From: Flavobacterium sp. N502536
GTDB taxonomy: Bacteria; Bacteroidota; Bacteroidia; Flavobacteriales; Flavobacteriaceae
Direction: 5' to 3'
DNA length: 64,000 nt
NCBI RefSeq assembly: GCF_025947345.1
Contig: NZ_CP110011.1
Span: forward strand, 1 to 64,000
The notes below the pieces were generated by a model. The model saw nothing but the letters and a program-made list of their open reading frames with translations. It was not told the origin of the DNA and ran no database searches. Shown piece after piece: positions 38,764-48,487 of the stretch (its first letter is position 1; every line of letters begins with the position of its first letter). The position numbers and the translations under genes are program-made.

Positions 38764-39624
38764 ATGTTTTTAAAAAAATATCTCATCGTAACTTTTCTTT
38801 TGCTTACTCTTTTTTCTAATGCACAGATTGGCATTGGAACTCCTAAACCATCCAATGATGCCGCGCTGGAAATAAAAAGCTCCACCAAAGGTTTTCTCCC
38901 TCCTCGTTTAACAACTGCAGAAAGGGATGCGATTACTTCTCCAAGTCTTGGATTGGTAATCTATAATACTACTAAAAACTGTCTGGAATGGTACAATGGT
39001 ACGATTTGGTACAATGGTTATAGTGTTGGTACTGCTACAAGCCCAAATTACCTCTGTTCCACTGCTTCGAACGGCACCCTGACTCAGGGACAGGCTATTT
39101 CGGGAGTTACTCAAACGATTACAGCTACAGGTATGACTCCCGGACCGTTTAATATCTCGGCAACATATGACGGAGTCACTTTTTCGGCTTCAGGAACTTA
39201 TACTGGTACCGGATCGCAGAACATAGTGCTTACGGCCAGCGGTACGCCTTTAAGTGGAGGCACAGGAACATATGTACTTAACACAACGCCCAGCTGTAGT
39301 TTTGACCGACCAATCACCGGTACTACCACAGCTACAACTTCGGGTGTAACCAATTGTAACTTTGCTTCCAATGGGACATTAACTCAGGGACAGCCCATCA
39401 CAAATGCGACACAAACTCTTAAAGCTAATGTAACTAAAACAGGGACTTATTATTTAAAGGGAACTGCCGTAAATGGCATACTATCAGAATTAACCGGAAC
39501 TTTTACAGCATTAGGAAGCCAGGAAATGATTATAAAATTTAGCGGTACTCCGATAAATTCCGGTCCTACCACATTTTCCATAGGAGGCTGCACTTTTACC
39601 AGAAATGTAGCACCTGCTCCGTAA
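38764..39624 (+). CDS. Secreted repeat protein of unknown function
   Basis: 286 residues from the ATG at 38764, which gives the signal peptide MFLKKYLIVTFLLLTLFSNA. Residues about 25-80 match a widespread Bacteroidetes opening (GIGTPKPSNDAALEIKSS, GFLPPRLTTAERDAI, LVIYNTT, CLEWYNGTIW). Two copies of a ~95-residue module follow, each beginning near C-x-F/T-A-S-N-G-T-L-T-Q-G-Q and ending with GTP-S/N-G. No enzymatic motif. Probably an envelope or extracellular protein. Confidence 0.75.
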   Translation: MFLKKYLIVTFLLLTLFSNAQIGIGTPKPSNDAALEIKSSTKGFLPPRLTTAERDAITSPSLGLVIYNTTKNCLEWYNGTIWYNGYSVGTATSPNYLCSTASNGTLTQGQAISGVTQTITATGMTPGPFNISATYDGVTFSASGTYTGTGSQNIVLTASGTPLSGGTGTYVLNTTPSCSFDRPITGTTTATTSGVTNCNFASNGTLTQGQPITNATQTLKANVTKTGTYYLKGTAVNGILSELTGTFTALGSQEMIIKFSGTPINSGPTTFSIGGCTFTRNVAPAP

Positions 39625-39785
39625 TCATAATTTGAATATAATTAAATGCAGCTAACAAAACACTCCAAAAAACAGCTCTGAAAGTGAGTCTATGATTAAT
39701 GGAGTTATAAAATCTTTGTGGATCTCTGCGCAATCTTTGTGAATCTCTGTGTAATGACACTCTCTTTAAAATTCGTAAAGTAGTA

Positions 39786-40616
39786 TTACATGATTTTAAC
39801 TGAGGTCATACTTAAAGAACCGGCCAATAACTTGTCATTAAACAAACTGAGTTCTTCCGATTTTTCTTTTAATCCTAAAGTATAAAGCAGCGGCAAATAA
39901 TGGTCTGGCGTAGGAATCGCCAGTTGAACTGCTTTATTCATTTTTTCGAAGTCAATCAAAGGCTGAAAATTAGCATCGAGCAAATACGAATTGATGGTTT
40001 CCCGTGCTTCAATAGCCCAATCGTAACCATAATTGTCTTTATCAAAATTCCTGAAATCGACCATCCGTAAATTATGAACGATGTTTCCGCTTCCGATAAT
40101 CAAAACACCTTTATGGCGTAAAGATTGTAGTTTTTGTGCCAATTCAAAATGATATTGACCAGGCTTGGTATAATCGATACTCAACTGAATTACCGGAACA
40201 TTGGCTTCCGGATATAAATGTTTGATTACACTCCAGGCTCCATGATCCAGTCCCCAGTGTTCGTCCAGATCTACAGGAACAGGTTCTAGTATCTTCTTAG
40301 TCTCGTGTGCCAATTCCGGACTTCCTTTTGCGGGGTATTGCACATCAAAAAGCGCCTGTGGAAATCCTCCAAAATCATGAATGGTTCTGGGCATTTGCAT
40401 CGACGTCACTTTGGTACCGTTGGTAAACCAGTGGGCCGAAATACACAAAATTGCATTGGGCTGCGGCAGTGTTTTGGCTAAATTCCGAAAACCGGTTACA
40501 AACTGATTTTCTTCAATCGCATTCATAGGGCTTCCGTGTCCTAAAAACAGAACCGGCATTTTATCAGTATTCGAAAATGCTGACGAAATTGAATGTAAGT
40601 CGTTTAGTGTTGTCAT
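39786..40616 (-). CDS. ygiD: 4,5-DOPA dioxygenase extradiol-like protein (YgiD family)
   Basis: 276 residues. MPVLFLGHGSPMNAIEEN contains the first metal His, ISAHWFTNG the second, and IIGSGNIVHNLRMVDF a third. These residues bind Zn or Fe in the class III extradiol dioxygenase fold. The E. coli relative opens the DOPA ring in vitro; true substrate in flavobacteria unknown. Complete; single gene. Confidence 0.88.
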   Translation of the reverse strand: MTTLNDLHSISSAFSNTDKMPVLFLGHGSPMNAIEENQFVTGFRNLAKTLPQPNAILCISAHWFTNGTKVTSMQMPRTIHDFGGFPQALFDVQYPAKGSPELAHETKKILEPVPVDLDEHWGLDHGAWSVIKHLYPEANVPVIQLSIDYTKPGQYHFELAQKLQSLRHKGVLIIGSGNIVHNLRMVDFRNFDKDNYGYDWAIEARETINSYLLDANFQPLIDFEKMNKAVQLAIPTPDHYLPLLYTLGLKEKSEELSLFNDKLLAGSLSMTSVKIM

Positions 40617-40691
40617 TGTAAAGGATTCTAATACGAATTTCGCTAACGTTAAATTTAAGAAAAATTCGTGACAATTAGTAAAAGTCGTGTT

Positions 40692-42116
40692 TTATTCCTC
40701 AAAACTCTCGTCTTTAAACCCTATCAAATATAACTTATTTTTAGCACGTGTCATAGCCGTATAGAGCCATCTAATGTAATCGCGATCGATTCCGTTGGGC
40801 AAATACGGCTGTTCGATAAAAACAGTATTCCACTGACCTCCCTGTGATTTATGACAGGTTATAGCATACGAAAACTTCACCTGTAAACCATTAAAATATT
40901 CGTTCTCTTTTACCTTCTGAAACTTTTTATACTTGGTGCTTTCGTTTTCATAATCTTTCATTACTTCCTCGTACAAACGGTTGGATTCTTCATAAGTCAA
41001 AGAAGGAGATTCACTTTTGATCGTATCTAAAATCAATACCGTTTCAAAAGGCTTCTGATCTGGATAATCGACCATTCTGATTTTTACCTTTGCAAAATTA
41101 AATCCGTACAGCTCCTTGATTCCAAAAAGCTCTAGAACTTCGATAATGTCACCATTGGCAATAAATCCGGCTTCATCTGTTTCTTTCAGCCAGAAATAAT
41201 TATTCTTGACCACCATCAGGAAATCTCCTGCCGACAGTTCGCTTTCTTTAAATAAAATCCTGGTTCGAATCTGCTCGTTATACTGATTGGCTCTTTTGTT
41301 CGAGCGAACAATAAAAGCGGTATCTTCAATACTATAATTACTGTAAGCTGAGTTAATAGCATCCTGAATATCATAACCATCTGTCAGCCGAACAATGTCT
41401 TTGAATTTTTTAACATTGAATCTAAATTCGGTAATAAAACTCTCTTTCAGCAGCTCTCTTAATTCTGTTGCATTAAACAAAATTCCGGAACTTTCCTCCT
41501 GACGCATTACCTCATCCAGTTCGATATGTTCAATTTCTTTACCGTAGTGAATTCCTAAAGTGTGGGTATCCAGAGCGGGACTTATGTCTAAGTTTACCGG
41601 TGGCAGCTGGGCAGTATCCCCCAGAAGAATCATTTTACAATTTGTTCCTGAATATACATACGAAATCAAATCATCCAACAGCGATCCGTTATCATACATT
41701 TTCGAATCGGAATTACTGTCGGAAATCATCGAAGCCTCATCGACGATAAAAATGGTGTTTTTATGTTTGTTCTGTTGTTTGGTAAAGGCCACGCCTCCAC
41801 CCGAAGATTTTTTAGGAAAGTATATTTTTTTATGAATGGTAAATGCCGGTGTATTCGAGTAATTGGCAATTACCTTCGCCGCACGTCCGGTTGGTGCCAG
41901 CAAAACAAACTTTTTATTGATGTCTCCCAAATTGTTTACAATCGTCGAAATCACCGTAGTTTTTCCCGTTCCTGCGTATCCTTTGAGTACAAAAATGGTA
42001 TCGTTAGCCGGTTCGGTCAAAAAAATAGCGATTTTTTGAAAAAAAATATCCTGTTTATAGGTTGGAGCGAACGGGAATTTTTTTTGCAAAACGCCGTAAA
42101 ACAATGCTGAATTCAT
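40692..42116 (-). CDS. RecD-like ATP-dependent DNA helicase
   Basis: 474 residues from the ATG at 42116, preferred over an upstream start because MNSALFYGVLQ begins the conserved part. Walker A GYAGTGKTT (about 45-53), VLLAPTGRAAKV (motif Ia), IFIVDEASMIS (Walker B), GDTAQLPPV (motif III) and TCHKSQGGQW with YTAMTRAKNKLYLIG (motifs V and VI) define SF1B. It has no RecD-like N-terminal extension. Role in DNA repair or recombination is inferred; standalone gene. Confidence 0.88.
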   Translation of the reverse strand: MNSALFYGVLQKKFPFAPTYKQDIFFQKIAIFLTEPANDTIFVLKGYAGTGKTTVISTIVNNLGDINKKFVLLAPTGRAAKVIANYSNTPAFTIHKKIYFPKKSSGGGVAFTKQQNKHKNTIFIVDEASMISDSNSDSKMYDNGSLLDDLISYVYSGTNCKMILLGDTAQLPPVNLDISPALDTHTLGIHYGKEIEHIELDEVMRQEESSGILFNATELRELLKESFITEFRFNVKKFKDIVRLTDGYDIQDAINSAYSNYSIEDTAFIVRSNKRANQYNEQIRTRILFKESELSAGDFLMVVKNNYFWLKETDEAGFIANGDIIEVLELFGIKELYGFNFAKVKIRMVDYPDQKPFETVLILDTIKSESPSLTYEESNRLYEEVMKDYENESTKYKKFQKVKENEYFNGLQVKFSYAITCHKSQGGQWNTVFIEQPYLPNGIDRDYIRWLYTAMTRAKNKLYLIGFKDESFEE

Positions 42117-42362
42117 AGGGTAAGTTTGAAGTACAAAGTTCGTCTTTTTTAATGGCAATGCCAATTTAAAATTTCGCCTCCTGCAAATCATACCAGAAAT
42201 CAGAGCTTCGATTTTTCAAAAAAAATCTTTTCTTAACCTTCTTTTAAAATACAAGTAAAATTGTTTTTTGAAATTGCAATTATTATTGTTCCTTTTTAAT
42301 TTGTAAGTTTGTGGTCGCCTAAAATTCTTTCTTGTAAAACAGGTAACGAATTGTAAATCAAT

Positions 42363-43184
42363 ATGTCATTACAAAACACTAACATCACTTCAAAAAAATA
42401 CAAAAAGCTTTCTATTCAGGTTTCCTTGACCGGATTGTCGTTTTGTTGTTTTGATACTTTAAATAATACGGTCACTGCTTTAAAAGAAATTCATTTTGAA
42501 ACGTTTCACAAAGCGACCAAAATTGAAGAACTGTTTGGAGATGCTTTTAGAAACCATCCCGAACTACAGGAAACCTATGACGAAGTTTTGGTGATTCACA
42601 ACAACAACCTTTCGACCTTTGTTCCAACGGCTTTGTTTGATGAAAACTACCTTGGAAGTTATCTGCAATACAACACTAAGGTTTTTGAAACTGATTTTTT
42701 TGCCTTTGATCAAATTTCAAAGTACCAAATGAATGCGGTTTACATACCGTATGTCAATATCAACAATTTTTTTATTGATCAGTTTGGGACTTTTGATTAC
42801 AAACATGCCAACAGTATTTTAGTCGAAAAAATTCTCGATGCTTCAAGAAACAATGATGACAAAAAAATGGTGGTTAACTTTAACTACGGTCATTTTGAAG
42901 TGATCGTCGTGCAGAATCAAAAACTATTACTGTTCAATTCATTTGAATACCAGACACCCGAAGATTTTATTTATTATTTGCTTTTTACTGCCGAACAATC
43001 CAATTTGAATCCCGAGAGTTTTCAACTTGAGTTTTTGGGCACAATCGACCAAAACGATCCGTATTATGCCATTGCATACAAATACATTCGTCATATATCC
43101 TTTTTGGATGTAAGCACCTTACAGCAAAGAAATAGCTTCACAACAGCCGAAAATCAAAAACATTATATCCTATTCCAATCATGA
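42363..43184 (+). CDS. DUF3822 family protein
   Basis: 273 residues. The family is nearly always found with rsmD in Bacteroidetes; here the two overlap by 4 bp (ATGA). No catalytic motif; LSIQVSLTGLSFCCFD and KMVVNFNYGHFEVIVVQ resemble actin/ASKHA-fold strands. The function is unknown; the tight coupling suggests a role linked to rRNA modification. Confidence 0.85.
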   Translation: MSLQNTNITSKKYKKLSIQVSLTGLSFCCFDTLNNTVTALKEIHFETFHKATKIEELFGDAFRNHPELQETYDEVLVIHNNNLSTFVPTALFDENYLGSYLQYNTKVFETDFFAFDQISKYQMNAVYIPYVNINNFFIDQFGTFDYKHANSILVEKILDASRNNDDKKMVVNFNYGHFEVIVVQNQKLLLFNSFEYQTPEDFIYYLLFTAEQSNLNPESFQLEFLGTIDQNDPYYAIAYKYIRHISFLDVSTLQQRNSFTTAENQKHYILFQS

Positions 43185-43786
43185 GAATCATTTCAGGAAA
43201 ATACAAAGGTCGCCGCATTTTTCCGCCAAAAAACCTTCCTGTAAGACCCACAACCGACATGAGTAAAGAAGCATTGTTTAATGTTTTGAACAATCATTTT
43301 AGTTTTGACGGCTTAAAGGTGCTGGACTTGTTTTCAGGAACAGGCAACATCAGTTTTGAATTCGCTTCACGCGGAAGTGCTCCAATTACCTCTGTAGATG
43401 GTGATTTTGGATGTGTAAAATTTATCAAGCAGGTTTCGTCAGAATATGATTTTGATATTGCTGCGACTAAAAGTGATGTTTACAAGTTTCTTGAAAACTG
43501 CAAAACTTCTTATGATATTGTTTTTGCCGATCCGCCTTATGGGTTTGATCAGGCGGCATTTGAGAAGATTGTAGTAACAGTTTTCGAAAGAGAACTGCTT
43601 CATGAAGACGGTATGATGATTATCGAGCATTCCAAATATACCAAGATGGATCATTTGAGTAATTTTTCTTTTCAAAAAAGCTATGGAGGATCTTTCTTTA
43701 GTTTTTTCGAACTGAACTCAACCGATGACGACGAAGAATTACCGGACGATTTATCGACCAAAATAACCGAGGAAGACGAGGGATAA
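43181..43786 (+). CDS. rsmD: 16S rRNA (guanine-N2) methyltransferase RsmD
   Basis: 201 residues. MRIISGKYKGRRIFPP and RPTTDMSKEALFNVL are the RsmD N-terminal signature; LDLFSGTGNISFE is the SAM-binding motif and FADPPYGF the catalytic DPPY motif. It methylates G966 of 16S rRNA. The acidic tail (TDDDEELPDD) is an unusual but short extension. Start overlaps the end of DUF3822. Confidence 0.93.
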   Translation: MRIISGKYKGRRIFPPKNLPVRPTTDMSKEALFNVLNNHFSFDGLKVLDLFSGTGNISFEFASRGSAPITSVDGDFGCVKFIKQVSSEYDFDIAATKSDVYKFLENCKTSYDIVFADPPYGFDQAAFEKIVVTVFERELLHEDGMMIIEHSKYTKMDHLSNFSFQKSYGGSFFSFFELNSTDDDEELPDDLSTKITEEDEG

Positions 43787-43878
43787 TCTTCGTTCCAATC
43801 GCAATGTCATACCGAGCGAAGTGAGAACCGTTAAACGTTCAGACTTCGCTCCGAAAGACAATTACCAACGGCCGCTTT

Positions 43879-45993
43879 TTATCTTAACCGGTCTGAATGC
43901 TCTTCTATACTTTTTCCTTTGAATTCGCTTTCCTTTACCTTTCCAAAAGAGTATTTCACCGAAACCGAAATTTCGCGCTCATCGAGCAGGTATCTTGCTT
44001 TTGAGCGGATCGTATTAATTGTAAAAACTTCTTCTTCCTTTATACTTTTAAATACATTATTAAAGTTTAAAGCACAGCTCCAATTTTTAAAGAACGTTTT
44101 AGAAACAGCCATATCTACTACCGTTCTTGCATTTCTTTCAAAAACTCCTTTGTATTGTTTTGTAATGGTCCTGAAACCAACCATTAGAACGTAACCTTTT
44201 GTAAGTTTAAATTCGTTATTGGAGTAATAATAAAAATACGGTTTTGAAGACCTGAATACTGCCGAAGGATCCTTAATTTGCTCTGAAACAAAAACCAGCG
44301 AATTTGTAGTCGTCCAGAATCTATAGGTGAAAGGCAATTCAAAATCAACCATAAAGGCAGACTCTTTCTCAAAATTCACATCCTTAAAAGTCATTACATT
44401 CAGTTCCTTGTCAAAGAAAAAACTATTGTAAACCGGGTTTGTATTTCGATAATACGTTAGCTTCACCGATTTATCACGGTATTGAAAAGTAGACGAAATT
44501 TCATTGACAATCGTAGGATCTAAATTAATATTTCGGGCATATAAAAAATAAGGATTAATATAAGTAGTTCCCTGACTTAGCGAGGAATAATTGGGTCTCG
44601 AAATACTTCTGGCATAATTGACACTAATACTCTTCAGGCTGTCTATTGGAAATGAAAATTGCGCTTTAGGGAAGAAATTAGTATATTTTTTATCGATTAA
44701 AGGGGAGGAATCGGCTTTAAACTTTCCATCTACATTCGTATTTTCTACCCGAAATCCAACCGAAAATTCCGCTTTCTTAATCTTTCCCGAGAACTGGCTG
44801 TAAGCCGCTAAATTTTGCTCCCTGAAATCATAATGACTAAGTTCGTTTACCTTGTTTTCATAAAAAAACAGATCAAAATCTGATTTGGAATTTGCAGACG
44901 AATACAGCCCCCCTATTTCAAATTTCGTTTCATTTTTAAACTTCTTTTCCACATCAATTCTCCCTGAAAAGACATTCACCTTAAACTTTTGATCCCGAAG
45001 CTGTGCCCATTCAAACTGGGTATCATTATAATTATTTTTAACCTGACTCCACAATCCCTGATCGAAATTAGACCACTGCAGCCCTGTAAAAACCTGCACA
45101 TCGACAGCTTTTATCTTTTTCATATAATTCAAAAACGAGTTTACAAAACTCTTTTTACTATCGTTATCGCTATAAGTCAAAACGTTATTTTCGATGTTTT
45201 TGTTTGTATTTACAGTTGTGGTATGAATAGGAAAAAGATCCTTCTGGAGTTTACTGTTCACGCTAATCGAAAAGTAATCGTCTTCGTTTATCTTATAAAA
45301 CAGACTGCCTCCAAAAACAAACTGCCTTTTTTTTGAATACGCCTCCACATCATATTTAGAAGCAATTTCGGCCTCGGGAATTTGGTAATCAATGCTGTGA
45401 GTTTCCCAGGGCTGTAATTGATTGTAATTGAAATTGGCTTTCCACTCGAGTTTGTTCTTCTTAAAGCTTGTATTAAACCCAAGATAATTGTTGTACTTTT
45501 TCTTAAAAGAAGCCAGCTCCGAAATCTCAGTTCTAAAACTGTCCTTCTTGCTAAACTTTCGGGTAATCAAAATCACAGCACGCCCTTCGGCTTCATATTT
45601 AGAAGAGGGATTCTGAATAATTTCGATCGTTTTAATATCGGCTACAGCCAAAGCATTCAGATCATTCATTCCCACTTTTTGATTGTCGATATAAATCAGA
45701 GGATTTCCCCTGCCCACAACCGAAATACTTTCTCTGTCTGAACTGACCTGAACGGTTGGTAATTTTGCCAGCAAATCGACGGTGTTCGGAATGGCATTGT
45801 AAACAGAATTGGCCACATCAACTTTTACATTCCCATTTGTATGGGTAAACGTCTTTATTTGCCGGGCAATCACAACTTCATTTAACGTATTCGAAAGACT
45901 GTCTTTTGGAGTTTCATTTTGTGCATATCCCGCTAAAGAAAGCAAGTACAAAAAAAGAAATAGAAAAAGTTTTACCAGCAAATTAATGTTCAT
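43879..45993 (-). CDS. TonB-dependent-receptor-like outer-membrane barrel
   Basis: 704 residues. Signal peptide MNINLLVKLFLFLFLYLLSLAGYA. A plug domain follows (LNEVVIARQ, IPNTVDLLAKLPTVQV, PLIYIDNQKVG, IKTIEIIQNPSSKYEAEG). The rest is barrel strands in the outer-membrane b-brl_3 style, ending KYSFGKVKESEFKGKS rather than a plain C-terminal Phe. It has no carboxypeptidase-regulatory N-domain and no clear TonB box. Substrate unknown. It diverges from the two-component pair at 46393-48451, a possible regulator. Confidence 0.85.
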   Translation of the reverse strand: MNINLLVKLFLFLFLYLLSLAGYAQNETPKDSLSNTLNEVVIARQIKTFTHTNGNVKVDVANSVYNAIPNTVDLLAKLPTVQVSSDRESISVVGRGNPLIYIDNQKVGMNDLNALAVADIKTIEIIQNPSSKYEAEGRAVILITRKFSKKDSFRTEISELASFKKKYNNYLGFNTSFKKNKLEWKANFNYNQLQPWETHSIDYQIPEAEIASKYDVEAYSKKRQFVFGGSLFYKINEDDYFSISVNSKLQKDLFPIHTTTVNTNKNIENNVLTYSDNDSKKSFVNSFLNYMKKIKAVDVQVFTGLQWSNFDQGLWSQVKNNYNDTQFEWAQLRDQKFKVNVFSGRIDVEKKFKNETKFEIGGLYSSANSKSDFDLFFYENKVNELSHYDFREQNLAAYSQFSGKIKKAEFSVGFRVENTNVDGKFKADSSPLIDKKYTNFFPKAQFSFPIDSLKSISVNYARSISRPNYSSLSQGTTYINPYFLYARNINLDPTIVNEISSTFQYRDKSVKLTYYRNTNPVYNSFFFDKELNVMTFKDVNFEKESAFMVDFELPFTYRFWTTTNSLVFVSEQIKDPSAVFRSSKPYFYYYSNNEFKLTKGYVLMVGFRTITKQYKGVFERNARTVVDMAVSKTFFKNWSCALNFNNVFKSIKEEEVFTINTIRSKARYLLDEREISVSVKYSFGKVKESEFKGKSIEEHSDRLR

Positions 45994-46392
45994 TTTGGAT
46001 TTGATTTTGGATTGTAGTCCTGCAAAAATGCTTCTAAAAAAGAATTGCGAAAGTTAATTGAAGGTTAATGCTGAGTTAATGTGCCTATTGTCTCTTAAAA
46101 GCTTTATTTTTGAATGAAGAATGGCGCGGAGATTTATACCCGTTTAATAAATCACATTGCAGTCATTAAAAAATTATGAAACACATAGAACCATAGCTTT
46201 TAGGTGTCGTAAAGGAGGCAAAAAAGAAATATCTTTCTTTCACATACACTATGCGTATTTTAAATAAGTGAAACGTCTTTTTTTTAGCCAAACAAAACTA
46301 TGTTTCTATGTGTTAAAGCCATTACAAAGGGTTAAATAAAACCCGCGTAAACCGGTTTAAACTGTGTCATCAGCGTGCCAACAAAACAACTC
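45994..46392. repeat. Divergent intergenic region with a large imperfect inverted repeat
   Basis: GAAACACATAGAACCATAG (46178 onward) pairs with CTATGTTTCTATGTGTT (ending 46314), about 95 bp apart. Further in, TATCTTTCTTTCAC near 46231 faces GTGAAACGTCTTT near 46268. A TTTAGGTGTCGTAAAGGAGG stretch lies in the left half. A degenerate TCATCAGCGTG word (46367) resembles the dispersed TCCGCG repeat. No gene seen. Confidence 0.55.
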
Positions 46393-47751
46393 ATGAAACA
46401 AAGAATCAATTTATTAATCGCTTTTTCTGTCCTAGCACTGATTGTTTTATCAACAGTGCAGTGTTATTTGGTAAAAACAACCTACGATTATAAAGTCGCG
46501 CAGTTTCATACCGAAATCAAGAATAAAATAGCAGGAATCACCAATGATTACAGTGATATCGATTCGGTAATAGTGGCCAAAAAAGAAGCCCTTTACCAAC
46601 TATTATCCGAAAATTACATTCAGGGAAAAAGCAGCAAGGTTGAGATTAAAAACTATATTCTCGAAAATGAATACAGCGACGTTTTAACACAAAAGATTCA
46701 GCGTAAATTCAAAAGAGACTTACCCAACTTAAAAATCGATTTTGCCATTGTTCTGAACAAATTTGTGCTCTACCAAAACGCCAAAAAAGTAGACACCATT
46801 TTCTCTGAAAAACCCTTTATCCAAAACAAACTATACGGAAATCTGATTTCTTTAAATCATGCCTTTTTAGTCCGGAATTATGTGGGTACCAGCAACGGAA
46901 CTTTTGAAAACAAGGGTTACAAATTATTGACCGAGGATTCGATGTACGTTTCGGTAATCGACTGGGAAATGATTATTTTAAGACGGATGACTTTCGTTTT
47001 AATCTTGTCGTTACTTTCTATAGCAACCCTTATCACCCTTTTTTTCATTGCCATAAAAGCTTTAATCAAACAGAAGAAGGCCAACGATATTAAAACCGAT
47101 TTCATCAATAATATTACCCACGAGCTCAAAACACCTTTGACAACTTTAGGCATTTCGACCAAGATATTAGAGCGAAAAGACATTCGCGATAATGATGAAA
47201 GTTTTACCACTATAGTCAATACCATTTCACGTCAGAACAATCGTTTACAGAATCTGATCGATCAGGTAATGGCAAATTCACTGGCAGAGAACGGAATTGA
47301 ACTTCAAAAAGAAAAAACAAAAGCCGAAGATTTTCTATTAACAATCGTTAATGATTTCAAGATTACTTATCCCAAAATCAACATTAAAACCGATTTTAAA
47401 ACACAGAAAACCAATCTGATTCTGGACAAATTCTATTTAACCACAGCTCTTTTGAATGTTTTAGAAAATGCTGTAAAATATGGTTCTACCACCATTACGA
47501 TAAAAACAGAGCTGAACCAAGATCAATTTTCGATTAGTGTTGAAGATGACGGAATTGGAATCGAAAAGAACAAACAATCCCTTCTTTTTGAAAAATTCTA
47601 TCGCGTACAACAAGGAAATCTTCATAATACAAAAGGCTTAGGTTTAGGATTGTATTATGTCGATCAAATTATAAAAGCGCATCAGGGCACTGTGAGTGTT
47701 GTGAGCGATTTAGGAAAAGGAACCCAGTTTACTATTTTATTAAAAGTTTAA
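46393..47751 (+). CDS. Sensor histidine kinase (OmpR-partner type)
   Basis: 452 residues from the ATG at 46393; an earlier GTG adds only six residues. Two membrane segments (about 5-25 and 203-228) enclose a periplasmic sensor of about 175 residues with no known domain. Dimerisation and phospho-acceptor motif NNITHELKTPLTTLG; ATPase motifs NVLENAVKYG (N), DDGIGIEKNKQ (G1), FEKFYRVQQ (F) and GLGLGLYYV (G2). It feeds the response regulator 10 bp downstream. Confidence 0.92.
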   Translation: MKQRINLLIAFSVLALIVLSTVQCYLVKTTYDYKVAQFHTEIKNKIAGITNDYSDIDSVIVAKKEALYQLLSENYIQGKSSKVEIKNYILENEYSDVLTQKIQRKFKRDLPNLKIDFAIVLNKFVLYQNAKKVDTIFSEKPFIQNKLYGNLISLNHAFLVRNYVGTSNGTFENKGYKLLTEDSMYVSVIDWEMIILRRMTFVLILSLLSIATLITLFFIAIKALIKQKKANDIKTDFINNITHELKTPLTTLGISTKILERKDIRDNDESFTTIVNTISRQNNRLQNLIDQVMANSLAENGIELQKEKTKAEDFLLTIVNDFKITYPKINIKTDFKTQKTNLILDKFYLTTALLNVLENAVKYGSTTITIKTELNQDQFSISVEDDGIGIEKNKQSLLFEKFYRVQQGNLHNTKGLGLGLYYVDQIIKAHQGTVSVVSDLGKGTQFTILLKV

Positions 47752-47761
47752 TTCCCTTATT

Positions 47762-48451
47762 TTGAAAAAATTACTTTTAGCCGAAGACGATTTTGATTTT
47801 GCGGCCATTTTAAAACAATATTTAGAACTGCATCAATTTGAAGTAGTCTGGGCAGAAAATGGCGAAATAGCATTAGACTATTTTTCCAAACAGACTTTTG
47901 ACATTTGCGTTTTGGACGTCATGATGCCAAAATTAGACGGATTTTCATTGGCTGAAAAAATGATTACGATCAACCCCGAGACCCCATTTATTTTTCTGAC
48001 GGCAAGAAAGTTAAAAGAAGACAAAATCATTGGATTAAAACTAGGCGCAGACGACTATATCATAAAACCTTTTGAAATCGACGAACTCATACTGCGTTTG
48101 CATAATATTCTAAAGAGAATCGAACAAAAGAGAAGTCTGGACGGAAATAATATAATCGAAATTGGTTCTTATATTTTTGACAATGAAAGACTAACTCTGA
48201 ACAATAAAAATCATGTGCAGCAGCTCACCGAAATGGAAGCTTCTCTAATTGAGTATTTATATCTGAACCACAATCAGTTATTAAAGAGAGACCAAATTTT
48301 AATGTCGGTCTGGAAAAAAGACGATTATTTCTCCGGACGAAGTATGGATGTTTTTATTAGCAGGCTTAGAAAATATTTCAATTCAGATCCAAAAATCAGC
48401 ATTGAGAGCACTCGAAATATTGGGCTGGAATTTAAAATAGAAAAACCTTGA
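47762..48451 (+). CDS. OmpR-family response regulator
   Basis: 229 residues from a TTG start, chosen because KKLLLAEDDFDFAAIL opens the receiver domain immediately and no ATG fits. Phospho-acceptor Asp in VLDVMMPKLDG, Thr in FIFLTARK and Lys in YIIKPFEIDEL. The C-terminal winged helix has LTEMEASLIEYL, RDQILMSVW and SMDVFISRLRKYF. Partner of the kinase directly upstream. Likely targets include the divergent TonB-type receptor. Confidence 0.92.
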   Translation: MKKLLLAEDDFDFAAILKQYLELHQFEVVWAENGEIALDYFSKQTFDICVLDVMMPKLDGFSLAEKMITINPETPFIFLTARKLKEDKIIGLKLGADDYIIKPFEIDELILRLHNILKRIEQKRSLDGNNIIEIGSYIFDNERLTLNNKNHVQQLTEMEASLIEYLYLNHNQLLKRDQILMSVWKKDDYFSGRSMDVFISRLRKYFNSDPKISIESTRNIGLEFKIEKP

Positions 48452-48466
48452 CAAAGCAAGGTTTTT
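48441..48466 (+). terminator. Terminator overlapping the stop of the response regulator
   Basis: AAAAACCTTG and CAAGGTTTTT form a 10-bp stem with loop ACAAAG and a T-rich tail. The stop codon TGA (48449-48451) lies in the left arm. Confidence 0.8.
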
Positions 48467-48487
48467 CTATTTTTTTAATCGTGAAAG

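Noticed and set aside
46375..46392. GTG start of the histidine kinase
   Set aside because: The ATG at 46393 is directly before the basic residues and first membrane segment; the extra six residues add nothing.
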